Assembly: GCF_016862955.1 (NCBI RefSeq)
Contig: NZ_BONY01000089.1
Span: 1-37,215 of the forward strand
Direction: 5' to 3'
Length of the DNA stretch: 37,215 bases
Origin: Rhizocola hellebori
GTDB taxonomy: Bacteria > Actinomycetota > Actinomycetes > Mycobacteriales > Micromonosporaceae
Below the pieces are notes generated by a model. The model was not told the origin of the DNA. It made no database searches and was given only the letters and a program-made list of their open reading frames with translations. Positions 14,782 to 24,378 of this stretch are shown piece after piece. Position 1 is the first letter of the stretch. Each line of letters begins with the position of its first letter. A program made the translations under genes and the position numbers.

Positions 14782-16143
14782 GTGACCATCCTTGACGGGC
14801 TTCCCGGCGCTCTCACCGATCCTGATCTGCTCACCTCTTACCGACGCGACGAGGCCGACCTCTGTGAAGCGGGGCAGCCGCTAGCGGTGGTCCGGCCGAC
14901 CACGACCGATGAGGTGGTGGCAGTGGTCAAATGGGCGGCGCAGCACGGGGTTCCGGTGGTGGCGCAGGGGGCGCGGACAGGGCTCGCGGGTGGGGCGAAC
15001 GCTGTGGACGGCTGTCTGATCGTGTCGATGGTGAACATGGACAGGATCGTCGAGGTGGATCGGTCCAACCGGATCGCGGTGGTGCAGCCGGGGGTGGTCA
15101 ACGCGGCGCTGAGCCGGGCCGTCGCCCAGGTGGGGCTGCGCTACCCACCGGATCCGGGGTCGTGGGAGACCAGCACCATCGGGGGCAACGTGGCCACCAA
15201 CGCGGGTGGGATGTGTTGCGTGAAGTACGGCGTGACCACCGAGTACGTGCTGGGCCTTGAGGTGGTGCTAGCTGATGGCCGGGTGCTGCGCACCGGCCGG
15301 CGCACGCCCAAAGGCGTCGCCGGTTACGACCTGACCCGGCTCTTCGTCGGCTCGGAAGGAACCCTCGGCATCATCACCGAGATCACCGTGGCGCTGCGGC
15401 CGGCCATCGCCGACCCGCTCACGCTGGTCGCTGTCTTCCCGAACACGGCGTCGGCAGGCGACGCCGTCAACCGCATCTTCACGGCCGGGCTGGCCCCGGC
15501 CCTGCTCGAACTGCTGGACCAGGTGCATCTGGCGGCCATTGAGCGGTACCAGCCGATGGGGTTGAACACGCAGGCAAAGGCGCTCCTACTGGCGGCGGCC
15601 GACCGCACCGAAGACCTGGACGCGATAGCGCAGCTGTGCCGCGACGCGGGCTCGGGCGAGGTATGGCAGGCCACCGACGCGACCGAGGCGGCCGAGCTGT
15701 TGCAGGCCAGGCGAAGGGCGCATCCGGCGATGGAGAAACTGGCGATGGAGACCTATGAGCACGGCGGTCTGATCATCGATGACATTGCCGTGCCCCGTAC
15801 CCGGCTGGCGGAGCTGCTCGACTCCATCGAGCTGATAGCCGCCAAACACGGTGTCACCGTTGGGGTGGTGGGTCACGCGGGCGACGGCAACCTGCATCCG
15901 AACATCGTTGTGAACCGCGACGATCCGGACAGTGTCGCGGCGGGCCACCGGGTCTTCGACGAGATCATGGAATGCGGCCTGGCGCTGGGCGGAACGTGCA
16001 CCGGCGAACACGGCGTGGGCCTGCTCAAGCGCGACTGGCTCGCCACCGAGCTAGGCCCGGTCGGCCTCGACGTGCAACGGGCGATCAAGACCGCCCTGGA
16101 TCCAGCGAACCTGCTCAACCCCGGAAAGGTATTGCCGCTTTAG
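14782..16143 (+). CDS. FAD-linked oxidase, GlcD / D-2-hydroxyacid dehydrogenase type
   Basis: A flavoprotein (453 aa) of the GlcD/D-lactate dehydrogenase family. The FAD-binding PCMH domain shows VVAQGARTGLAGGAN, the pattern PPDPGSWETSTIGGNVATNAGG and GYDLTRLFVGSEGTLGIITE. The C-terminal oxidase domain has VVGHAGDGNLHPNI and TCTGEHGVGLLKRDWL, ending NPGKVLPL as usual. It should oxidise glycolate, D-lactate or a related D-2-hydroxyacid; no GlcE/GlcF subunits are nearby. I prefer the GTG at 14782 to the one at 14773 because it sits seven bases after a -10 box and the earlier GTG lies within that box region. Confidence 0.92.
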   Translation: MTILDGLPGALTDPDLLTSYRRDEADLCEAGQPLAVVRPTTTDEVVAVVKWAAQHGVPVVAQGARTGLAGGANAVDGCLIVSMVNMDRIVEVDRSNRIAVVQPGVVNAALSRAVAQVGLRYPPDPGSWETSTIGGNVATNAGGMCCVKYGVTTEYVLGLEVVLADGRVLRTGRRTPKGVAGYDLTRLFVGSEGTLGIITEITVALRPAIADPLTLVAVFPNTASAGDAVNRIFTAGLAPALLELLDQVHLAAIERYQPMGLNTQAKALLLAAADRTEDLDAIAQLCRDAGSGEVWQATDATEAAELLQARRRAHPAMEKLAMETYEHGGLIIDDIAVPRTRLAELLDSIELIAAKHGVTVGVVGHAGDGNLHPNIVVNRDDPDSVAAGHRVFDEIMECGLALGGTCTGEHGVGLLKRDWLATELGPVGLDVQRAIKTALDPANLLNPGKVLPL

Positions 16144-16157
16144 CAGGAGCAGGAGTT
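16137..16157 (+). repeat. 21-bp direct repeat, left copy
   Basis: Identical to 16248-16268. It contains the stop codon of the FAD oxidase gene and an internal GCAGGA doublet. Confidence 0.9.
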
Positions 16158-16185
16158 CTAGCGCTGCCGCTGGTCTCTGGACTGA

Positions 16186-16223
16186 GCGATCTTGAAGCCA
16201 CGCTCTTTCGGCTTCAAGATCGC
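16186..16223. terminator. Strong hairpin between convergent genes
   Basis: GCGATCTTGAAGCC (16186-16199) pairs perfectly with GGCTTCAAGATCGC (16210-16223) over 14 bp, with a ten-base loop. It separates the convergent FAD oxidase and glpD genes and would serve both directions. No T-tract follows, as is common in high-GC actinomycetes. Confidence 0.75.
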
Positions 16224-16234
16224 GAGGGAAGACG

Positions 16235-17983
16235 CTAGCGGCGACTTGCTTTAGCAGGAGCAGGAGTTACAGCCGTGCGGGCTGCATCGGCGGTCAGGTC
16301 GTCGGGCATGCGCTGTGACTCGCGTTCGGCGTCGACCCGGTCGAGATAGGCCTTGATCTCCTCCTCGGTGGTGGACCGGGACCAGCCCAGCTCGGCCGCC
16401 ATGAGCTGGGCGGCCTGGCGCGCTGTTTCCACCCCGCGATGGGAGGTCTCCATCGAGATCCTGGTGCGCCGGGCGAGCACGTCGACCAGATGGCGGGCCC
16501 CCTCGGCACGGGCCGCGTAGACGACTTCGGCCGCCACATATTCCGGGGCGCCCGGCAGCGCGTCGGCAAGCTCGGGCCGCTCATCGATGAGCGTGAGCAG
16601 CTCGGTGGTCAGCGCGCCGTAGCGCTCCAGCAGATGCTCGATGACACCCACACTCACGCCGTGCTTGCGGGCGAGGTCGGCGCGGTCGCGCCAAAGCGAG
16701 GCAAACCCGTCTGCACCAAGCAAAGGAAGCTCATCGGTGGCACTCGGCCTGGTGCCGGGCAGGCGGCGGGCGGCCCGGTCGACCACGTCCTCGGCCATCA
16801 CCCGATAGGTGGTGAACTTGCCACCGGCCACCAGCAACAGCCCGAGCAGCGGCTCGACCACGGCATGCTCACGCGACAGCGCCGAGGTGCTCTCCTCCTC
16901 GCCGGACAGCAGCGGGCGAAGCCCGGCGTAGACACCCTCGATGTCAGCGGTGGTGAGCGGGCGCTCCAGCACCTCGTTTACCTGATCGAGCAGATATTGG
17001 ATGTCCTTGGCCGACGCCGCCGGGTGCGAGCGATCAAGCGCCCACTCGGTGTCGGTGGTGCCGATAATCCAATGCCCGCCCCAAGGGATGACGAACAAAA
17101 CCGATTTGGGGGTACGCAAAATCAGCCCGACCTCGCCCGTAATCGCGGACCGTGGCACCACCAGATGCACGCCCTTGGAGGCCCGCACCCGCAACCCCAC
17201 CTTGGCATCGGGCAGCCACGAGGACACGTCGCTGCTCCACACCCCGGTCGCGGCGATGACCGTCTTCGCCCGGACCGTGAACTCCTCCTCGCCGTCGCGC
17301 ACCACCATGCCGGTGACCTCGCGGGCCTCGCGGACGAGACCGATCGCGCGGACCCCGGTGACCACGGCCGCGCCGAGGCTCGCCGCCGTGCGCGCCAGCG
17401 TCACCACGAATCGAGCATCGTCGACCTGACCGTCGTAATAGCGGATGGCCCCCGCCACGGTGGCCTCGCGCAGCGAGGGGAAGAGCCGTCTCGCCCCCGC
17501 CGCGGTCAGGTGCCGATGCCTCGGCATGCCGCGGTGGCCGGCCGTGCCGGCGAAAGCGTCGTAGAGCACCAGCCCGGTGCCGTAATAGAAGCGCCGCCAG
17601 ACCTTGCTGAGCAGACCTTCCTGCGGCAGCGGCGCGAGAAACGGGATCGGGCGCACCAAGTGCGGCGCAAGCAGTGTCGCAAGCAGACCGCGCTCACGAA
17701 GCGCCTCGTGCACGAGCGGGAACTCCATCTGCTCCAGGTAGCGCAGGCCGCCATGGATGAGTTTGGACGATCGCGATGAGGTGCCGCTGGCCAGATCGGC
17801 CCCCTCCACCAGGGCCACCTTCAGCCCGCGCGACGCGGCGTCGAGCGCCGCCCCGGCTCCGGTGACCCCACCACCGACTACGAGCACGTCAAAGGTCTCT
17901 TGCCGGAGTCGCTGCAGGTCGGCTAATCGCCGCTGCGGGGACAGGGCGCCTGCCGCGTACCGGGACTCGCTGCGATTGCGCAC
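16235..17983 (-). CDS. glpD: Glycerol-3-phosphate dehydrogenase (FAD), GlpD
   Basis: Aerobic membrane-associated flavoenzyme (582 aa) oxidising glycerol 3-phosphate to dihydroxyacetone phosphate and passing electrons to quinone. The Rossmann motif VLVVGGGVTGAGAALDAASRG is near residues 33-53. ASGTSSRSSKLIHGGLRYLEQ, RYYDGQVDDARFV, HWIIGTTDTEW and VAGGKFTTYRVMAEDVVD are family landmarks. The length is normal. The GTG at 17983 is chosen because it lies six bases after a minus-strand TACCGT box and gives the standard N-terminus; longer in-frame starts overlap the divergent protease gene. The last residues (PAPAKASRR) are partly encoded by one copy of a 21-bp repeat and may be a recent addition. 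Confidence 0.95.
   Translation of the reverse strand: MRNRSESRYAAGALSPQRRLADLQRLRQETFDVLVVGGGVTGAGAALDAASRGLKVALVEGADLASGTSSRSSKLIHGGLRYLEQMEFPLVHEALRERGLLATLLAPHLVRPIPFLAPLPQEGLLSKVWRRFYYGTGLVLYDAFAGTAGHRGMPRHRHLTAAGARRLFPSLREATVAGAIRYYDGQVDDARFVVTLARTAASLGAAVVTGVRAIGLVREAREVTGMVVRDGEEEFTVRAKTVIAATGVWSSDVSSWLPDAKVGLRVRASKGVHLVVPRSAITGEVGLILRTPKSVLFVIPWGGHWIIGTTDTEWALDRSHPAASAKDIQYLLDQVNEVLERPLTTADIEGVYAGLRPLLSGEEESTSALSREHAVVEPLLGLLLVAGGKFTTYRVMAEDVVDRAARRLPGTRPSATDELPLLGADGFASLWRDRADLARKHGVSVGVIEHLLERYGALTTELLTLIDERPELADALPGAPEYVAAEVVYAARAEGARHLVDVLARRTRISMETSHRGVETARQAAQLMAAELGWSRSTTEEEIKAYLDRVDAERESQRMPDDLTADAARTAVTPAPAKASRR
16248..16268 (+). repeat. 21-bp direct repeat, right copy
   Basis: Perfect copy of 16137-16157, 111 bases downstream. 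This copy lies inside the last codons of glpD and encodes part of its PAPAK-type tail. Confidence 0.9.
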
Positions 17984-17989
17984 CTGCCC

Positions 17990-17999
17990 ACGGTACCTT
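17990..17999. promoter_or_regulatory. Interlocked divergent -10 boxes (glpD / membrane subtilase)
   Basis: Plus-strand TACCTT (17994-17999) is six bases before the GTG at 18006. Minus-strand TACCGT (17990-17995) is six bases before the GTG at 17983. They share TA at 17994-17995. Confidence 0.55.
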
Positions 18000-18005
18000 G
18001 CGAGG

Positions 18006-20267
18006 GTGACACCGCCAGTGGCTCCTCCGCCCAGAGCCGACTCCCACACCGGGGCGATCGTCGCGGCCGTCCTCACCGGCCTGTGGCTCGTAGTCGTGGC
18101 TGCCTTCAGCCAATACGGTGGCTGGTTGTTCAGCCAGGTCATGCTCGCGCTCGGGCTCGAGATGCCCGGGTTCAGCTGGCCGGTGATCGGTCTGGTGGCG
18201 ATGCTGTTCGCCGGTGGCCCGGCGCTGGCGCTCGCCCTCATCCCGCGGCTTCCAGCGGTACGCGAGTGCGGGCGGGCCTGGGCCATCGGGTCCGGCGCGC
18301 TCGGGCTGGGGACGGGTCTGCGTGCCATCCCCGGCACGGAAAACGAGTGGTACCTGTTCGCTCTGGCGGCCTGGGCGGGCATCGGCTACCTGGTCTTCCG
18401 GCGGCGGGCCCGCTTCTCGTGGTGGGGTGTCGTGGCCGGACTGATCGTCCTGGTCCCCTTCCTCTGGGTGGGCGCCCTGGGCGGCGTCACCGACACCCTG
18501 CTCGCGGTGCTCGCCGCGATCGCCGTCGGCGGCCTGGCAAGCTCCACTTTGGACACAGTCTTCTTCGACGTCTTCGAGCCGAGCCGGGCCCGCCGGATCT
18601 GGCTGGGCGGGCTCGCCGCCGGCGTGGCGCTGGCTCTGATCGGCGCCGGGGCGGGTGGCAACGGCGTCCAAATCCTTATGCTGCTTGTGCTTCCGCCGCT
18701 CGGCTTCGCCGCCGCGGCGCTGCGCAGCACGGGAGCGCTGGTGGGCATCGCCGCCTTCGGCCCGCTGGCTTTCGTCGACCCGGTCGAGGTCAACTTCTTT
18801 CTGCTCGAGCGCGACATCCCGTTCTGGGCCTTTACCGCTTCCGCCATCGCCTGGTCGGTGGGGCTCGTTTTCGGCCTGGGCTATGGGCTGGCGTCGCGTC
18901 CGCTCGAGGCGGCCCGCCGCCCGCTCGCGATCGGCACGGCCGTGGTGGTGGCGCTCGGGGCCGGCGCGGTCTACGCCGTCGCGGGCCAGCCCGGCTTCTA
19001 CGGCGACCAGCTTTTTGTGGTGATGAAAGAACAAGCCTCGCTCGCTGGGCTGCCCACCACGACCGGCCTCGGTCCCGGACGAGACCAGCGCGTGGAGGCC
19101 GTCTACCGCCGCCTGGTCGAGCACGCCAACCGCACCCAGGCGCCGCTGCGCGCGCAGCTGGATCGCTGGAAGCTGAGCTATCAGCCCTACTATCTGGTCA
19201 ACGCCATCCTGGTCAACGCCGGGCCGGAGGTGCGAGCCTGGCTCGAGCTGCGCGACGACGTCGACCGCGTTCTGCTCGACCAGCGCCTGCGCCCGCTGCC
19301 GCAGCCGGTCGGGCAGACGGTGGGCGATATCAAGCAGCCACCCGCTGCCCCGGAGTGGAACCTGCAAATGATTGGCGCGCCTGGAGTGTGGCCGCGAAGT
19401 CAGGGGCAGCAGATCGTGGTGGGAAGCTCCGACTCCGGGGTGGACGGAAAGCATCCCGCGCTCGCCTCGGGCTTCCGGGGTGGCGACGACTCCTGGTACG
19501 ACCCGTGGAATCACACCACCTTCCCGGTCGACCACGGCGGGCACGGTACCCACACCATGGGCACAGCCGTTGGCAAGGAACGTGTTGGGGTCGCACCCGG
19601 CTCGCAATGGGTGGCCTGTGTGAACCTGGACCGCAATATGGGCAGCCCCTCCTTCTATCTGGACTGCATGCAGTTCATGCTTGCGCCGTTCGCCATCGGC
19701 GGCAACGCGTTCACCGATGGCCGGCCCGCGCGGGCGCCGCATGTGCTCACGAATTCGTGGGGTTGCCCGCCGATGGAGGGCTGCGACATCGAGCTGACCC
19801 GGCCCGCCACCGATGCCCTTGCCGCCGCTGGCATCGCCTTCGTCGCCGCGGCCGGAAATGAGGGCGACCGCTGCGGTTCCATCGACGCGCCGCCCGCGAC
19901 CGATCCGGCTGCCTTCACGGTGGCCGCGGTCAACGAGGATCGTGAGGTCACCAGTTTCTCCAGCCGCGGTCAGCCGGCGTCTGGCAAACCGGACGCCTCG
20001 GCCCCGGGCGCCCAGGTGCTCTCGGCGATGCCGGGGAACACCTACGGCGTCCTTGACGGCACCTCGATGGCCACCCCGCACGTGGCCGGGGCCCTGGCAC
20101 TGCTCTGGTCGGTGCGCCCGGAGTTGGTGGGCGACCTCGACCGCAGCTTCGCCCTGCTGCGCGAGACCGCCACTCCGGTGTCGGGCAGCCCGACCTGTGG
20201 CGATCTGGAAGACGCCGGCGCGGGCATCATCAACGTCGAGCGCGCGGTGCTCGCCGCCGCCGGGTAG
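18006..20267 (+). CDS. Polytopic membrane protein fused to S8 subtilisin-like protease
   Basis: A 753-aa protein with three parts. Residues 16-327 hold about ten or eleven hydrophobic helices (for example GAIVAAVLTGLWLVVVAAFS and FWAFTASAIAWSVGLVFGLG). Residues about 360-440 resemble a protease propeptide (WKLSYQPYYLVNAILVNAG, then WLELRDDVDRVLLDQ). Residues about 450-753 form an S8 subtilase domain starting WNLQMIGAPGVW, with catalytic D476 (SSDSGVDG), H513 (GGHGTHT), oxyanion N618 (AAGNEGD) and S687 (DGTSMATPHVAGAL). Six cysteines in the protease domain suggest disulfides, so the domain probably faces outward. The start is GTG at 18006, leaderless. Targets are unknown. The domain order is unusual compared with secreted subtilases. 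Confidence 0.9.
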   Translation: MTPPVAPPPRADSHTGAIVAAVLTGLWLVVVAAFSQYGGWLFSQVMLALGLEMPGFSWPVIGLVAMLFAGGPALALALIPRLPAVRECGRAWAIGSGALGLGTGLRAIPGTENEWYLFALAAWAGIGYLVFRRRARFSWWGVVAGLIVLVPFLWVGALGGVTDTLLAVLAAIAVGGLASSTLDTVFFDVFEPSRARRIWLGGLAAGVALALIGAGAGGNGVQILMLLVLPPLGFAAAALRSTGALVGIAAFGPLAFVDPVEVNFFLLERDIPFWAFTASAIAWSVGLVFGLGYGLASRPLEAARRPLAIGTAVVVALGAGAVYAVAGQPGFYGDQLFVVMKEQASLAGLPTTTGLGPGRDQRVEAVYRRLVEHANRTQAPLRAQLDRWKLSYQPYYLVNAILVNAGPEVRAWLELRDDVDRVLLDQRLRPLPQPVGQTVGDIKQPPAAPEWNLQMIGAPGVWPRSQGQQIVVGSSDSGVDGKHPALASGFRGGDDSWYDPWNHTTFPVDHGGHGTHTMGTAVGKERVGVAPGSQWVACVNLDRNMGSPSFYLDCMQFMLAPFAIGGNAFTDGRPARAPHVLTNSWGCPPMEGCDIELTRPATDALAAAGIAFVAAAGNEGDRCGSIDAPPATDPAAFTVAAVNEDREVTSFSSRGQPASGKPDASAPGAQVLSAMPGNTYGVLDGTSMATPHVAGALALLWSVRPELVGDLDRSFALLRETATPVSGSPTCGDLEDAGAGIINVERAVLAAAG

Positions 20268-20278
20268 TCTCCCCTGCC

Positions 20279-21106
20279 GTGGACCTTGCTTTGCTGACGG
20301 ATTTGGCCAGGCGCTGCCTGCTCGCAGGCGGAGACGCCGAGGAGGCCGAGTCGATAGTGACTCTGCTCTCCCGTAACGGTTCTGCCGTTGCCCGCTACGA
20401 GGGCGACACCCTGATCGGGGCGGCGTTACTCAGCGTGGGCCGCAAGCATCCCAGCGCGGGCCACTTGGATCTGCTCCTGGTGGATCCGGCTCACCGCCGT
20501 CGCGGGGTGGCCCGCTCAATGCTGGCCGAGGTCGAGCAGGAGGCGCGCAAGCGCGGCTTGGAGAGCCTCAAGGTGACCGGCAACGCGCCCGATTACGTCT
20601 GGCCGGGTGTCGACGTTCGTTACACGGCAGCCATTTGCGCCCTTGAGGCGGCGGGCTATGCGCGCACAGGCACCGCGTGGAACATGACCGCGCCGTTGCC
20701 CGTGCCGGGCCCGGCGCGCACACCGCCCGCCGACGTCACCGTTCGCCGCGCGGGCGAGCAGGACATGGCCGCACTGGTGGAAATGATTGGCGCGCAATGG
20801 GGTCCGGCTTGGGTAACCGAGGTGCAGCGGGCGGCCGGCGTCCACCTCGCGCTGCGCGACGGCCTTCCGATCGCTTTCGCCGCTTGGGGTGGCTGCCGTC
20901 CCAGCTGGTTCGGGCCGATGGGAACGCTGCCCAGCGCGACCGGGCTGGGCCTGGGCGGGGTGCTGTTGCGCCACTGCCTTGACGACCAGGCCGCGCTCGG
21001 CATGGCCAGTGCCCAGATCGGCTGGGTGGGCCCGGTGCCGTTCTACTCCAACGCGGTCGGCGCCTACATCGAGCGGGTCTTCTTTCTCTTCGAGAAAACG
21101 CTCTAG
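20279..21106 (+). CDS. GNAT acetyltransferase, two-domain
   Basis: A 275-aa protein with an N-terminal GNAT domain (LDLLLVDPAHRRRGVARSMLAEVEQEA, about residues 62-86) and a second, more divergent GNAT-like half (ADVTVRRAGEQDMAALVEM and GLGLGGVLLRHCLDD). The acceptor is unknown. The GTG start lies 11 bases after the protease stop. No Shine-Dalgarno is visible, but TAGTCT at 20265-20270, overlapping the protease stop codon, could be a -10 box eight bases before it. Confidence 0.85.
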   Translation: MDLALLTDLARRCLLAGGDAEEAESIVTLLSRNGSAVARYEGDTLIGAALLSVGRKHPSAGHLDLLLVDPAHRRRGVARSMLAEVEQEARKRGLESLKVTGNAPDYVWPGVDVRYTAAICALEAAGYARTGTAWNMTAPLPVPGPARTPPADVTVRRAGEQDMAALVEMIGAQWGPAWVTEVQRAAGVHLALRDGLPIAFAAWGGCRPSWFGPMGTLPSATGLGLGGVLLRHCLDDQAALGMASAQIGWVGPVPFYSNAVGAYIERVFFLFEKTL

Positions 21107-21136
21107 TTCGTCCCTTTTGTCCGGCAGGATTAAGGG

Positions 21137-22540
21137 ATGACGCGGGTCGAACCACTTGAACCTCACCACCCCGGAACGGCGATCCTGGTAGCTGCTGCCG
21201 CTGCGGTCGGTGGCTTCCTCTTCGGCTACGACACCTCGGTCATCAACGGCACCGTGGACGCGCTCGAGGAGACCTTCAACCTCAACAGCGTGGTGCTCGG
21301 TTTCGTCGTCTCCTCCGCCCTGCTCGGCTGCGCGGTCGGGGCCTGGTTCGCCGGGCCGCTGGCCGACCGGCTCGGCCGGGTCCGGGTCATGCTCATCGCG
21401 GCGGGCCTGTTCATCGTCAGCGCCATCGGCTCCGGGCTCGCCTTCGCCGCCTGGGATCTGACCATCTGGCGGATCATCGGCGGCCTCGGCGTGGGTGCGG
21501 CAAGCGTCATCGCTCCCGCCTACATCGCCGAGATCTCGCCGGCCGCCATGCGCGGCAGACTCGGCTCGCTGCAACAGCTTGCCATCGTCTCCGGCATCTT
21601 CGTCGCGCTTCTCGTCGACTATCTGCTGGCCGAATCCGCCGGCGGCGACGCGGCCGCGGACGTGCCATGGGGAGGCCCGGCATGGCGCTGGATGTTCGTC
21701 TCAGCGGCGCTGCCCGCCATCATCTACGGCGTGCTCGCTTTGCAAATTCCTGAGTCTCCCCGGTACCTGGTAAGGCGTGGCCGAATTCCAGAAGCTCGCA
21801 AGGTCTTGCAACGCGTGATCGGCGGGGATGTCGATCTGAAGATCCGCGAGATCCAGGAGACCCTGGTCGGCTCGCAAGACAAGGTGCAACTCAAAGAACT
21901 GCGCGGCCCGCGCTTCGGCCTGCAAGCCATCGTCTGGGTCGGCATCCTGCTCTCGGTCTTCCAGCAGTTCGTCGGCATCAACGTGATCTTCTACTACTCC
22001 TCCTCGCTGTGGGCCTCGGTCGGCTTCAGCGAGTCCAGCTCCCTGCTGATCACCGTGATTACCAGTATTACCAACATTGTCACCACCCTGATCGCGATCG
22101 CGCTCGTGGACAAGGTCGGCCGCAAACCCCTCCTCCTCGTGGGCGCGGCCGGAATGGTCATCACGCTGGGCACCATGGCGTGGGCGTTCTCCACCGCCAC
22201 CCTCAACGCCGACGGAGATGCCATCCTCGGTGACACCCAGGGCAAAATAGCGTTGGTAGCGGCCAACCTCTACGTGGTCGCCTTCGGAATGAGCTGGGGC
22301 CCAATCGTTTGGGTGCTCCTCGGCGAAATGTTCAACAACCGGATCCGGGTGACCGCGCTCGCCGTGGCCGCCGCCGCCCAATGGCTCGCCAACTGGCTCA
22401 TCTCCACGACCTTCCCCGCGCTGGCCGACATCGGGCTCACCTTCGCCTACGGCCTCTACGCCACCTTCGCGGCACTGGCGTTCTTCTTCGTCCTCAAGGC
22501 CGTCCGAGAAACCAAGGGCCGAGAACTGGAGTCCATGTAA
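21137..22540 (+). CDS. MFS sugar porter, glucose permease-like
   Basis: A 467-aa major facilitator of the sugar porter family, 12 helices. Signatures are GGFLFGYDTSVING, the loop 2-3 motif GPLADRLGRVRVM, RIIGGLGVGAASVIAPAYIAE, PESPRYLVRRG, FQQFVGINVIFYYSS and DKVGRKPLLLVG. It resembles the streptomycete glucose permease group and should bring a hexose in with protons; the exact sugar is inferred only. The ATG is preceded by AGGA with suitable spacing. A strong terminator follows the stop within four bases. Confidence 0.92.
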   Translation: MTRVEPLEPHHPGTAILVAAAAAVGGFLFGYDTSVINGTVDALEETFNLNSVVLGFVVSSALLGCAVGAWFAGPLADRLGRVRVMLIAAGLFIVSAIGSGLAFAAWDLTIWRIIGGLGVGAASVIAPAYIAEISPAAMRGRLGSLQQLAIVSGIFVALLVDYLLAESAGGDAAADVPWGGPAWRWMFVSAALPAIIYGVLALQIPESPRYLVRRGRIPEARKVLQRVIGGDVDLKIREIQETLVGSQDKVQLKELRGPRFGLQAIVWVGILLSVFQQFVGINVIFYYSSSLWASVGFSESSSLLITVITSITNIVTTLIAIALVDKVGRKPLLLVGAAGMVITLGTMAWAFSTATLNADGDAILGDTQGKIALVAANLYVVAFGMSWGPIVWVLLGEMFNNRIRVTALAVAAAAQWLANWLISTTFPALADIGLTFAYGLYATFAALAFFFVLKAVRETKGRELESM

Positions 22541-22543
22541 GCA

Positions 22544-22577
22544 AAAGAGCCGGACCCCTTTCGGGATCCGGCTCTTT
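22544..22577. terminator. Bidirectional rho-independent terminator
   Basis: AAAGAGCCGGA (22544-22554) pairs with TCCGGCTCTTT (22567-22577), with inner CCC/GGG pairing around a short loop. A-rich and T-rich ends flank the stem on both sides, serving the sugar porter (plus) and groEL (minus). Confidence 0.85.
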
Positions 22578-22591
22578 GGTGTTGCTAGGAC

Positions 22592-24253
<1,662 letters not shown>

Positions 24254-24316
24254 CTAGCCCGCGACGACCGGCTGCCACCATTCAGCAGCCCCGCCGCACC
24301 GACTTCTTGTTCGTGT

Positions 24317-24343
24317 TTGGCACTCCCCTGAGGAGAGTGCCAA
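24317..24343 (-). promoter_or_regulatory. CIRCE operator 1 (HrcA site)
   Basis: TTGGCACTC, nine bases, GAGTGCCAA: a perfect 9-9-9 inverted repeat of the CIRCE form. It lies about 105 bases upstream of the groEL ATG and, if the promoter below is right, around or just after the transcription start. Confidence 0.92.
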
Positions 24344-24348
24344 TCACT

Positions 24349-24377
24349 TGTTTAGCACTCTCACCCTGCGAGTGCAA
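24349..24377 (-). promoter_or_regulatory. Candidate groEL promoter
   Basis: Minus strand TTGCAC (24372-24377), 17-base spacer, TAAACA (24349-24354). The -35 lies in the second CIRCE arm, so HrcA binding would directly block RNA polymerase. Confidence 0.5.
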
Positions 24378-24378
24378 G
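24352..24378 (-). promoter_or_regulatory. CIRCE operator 2 (HrcA site, one arm degenerate)
   Basis: TTAGCACTC, nine bases, GAGTGCAAG. The first arm is the consensus, the second has two mismatches. Centre-to-centre distance to operator 1 is 35 bases. It overlaps the stop and last codons of the upstream membrane-protein gene. Confidence 0.85.

Noticed and set aside
17990..17999. GGTACC palindrome as a repressor operator
   Set aside because: It is explained by the two overlapping -10 boxes; no longer symmetric flanks are seen.
16235..18382. A GlpD frame 133 codons longer
   Set aside because: The added part is antisense to the membrane subtilase, and the GTG at 17983 has its own -10 box.
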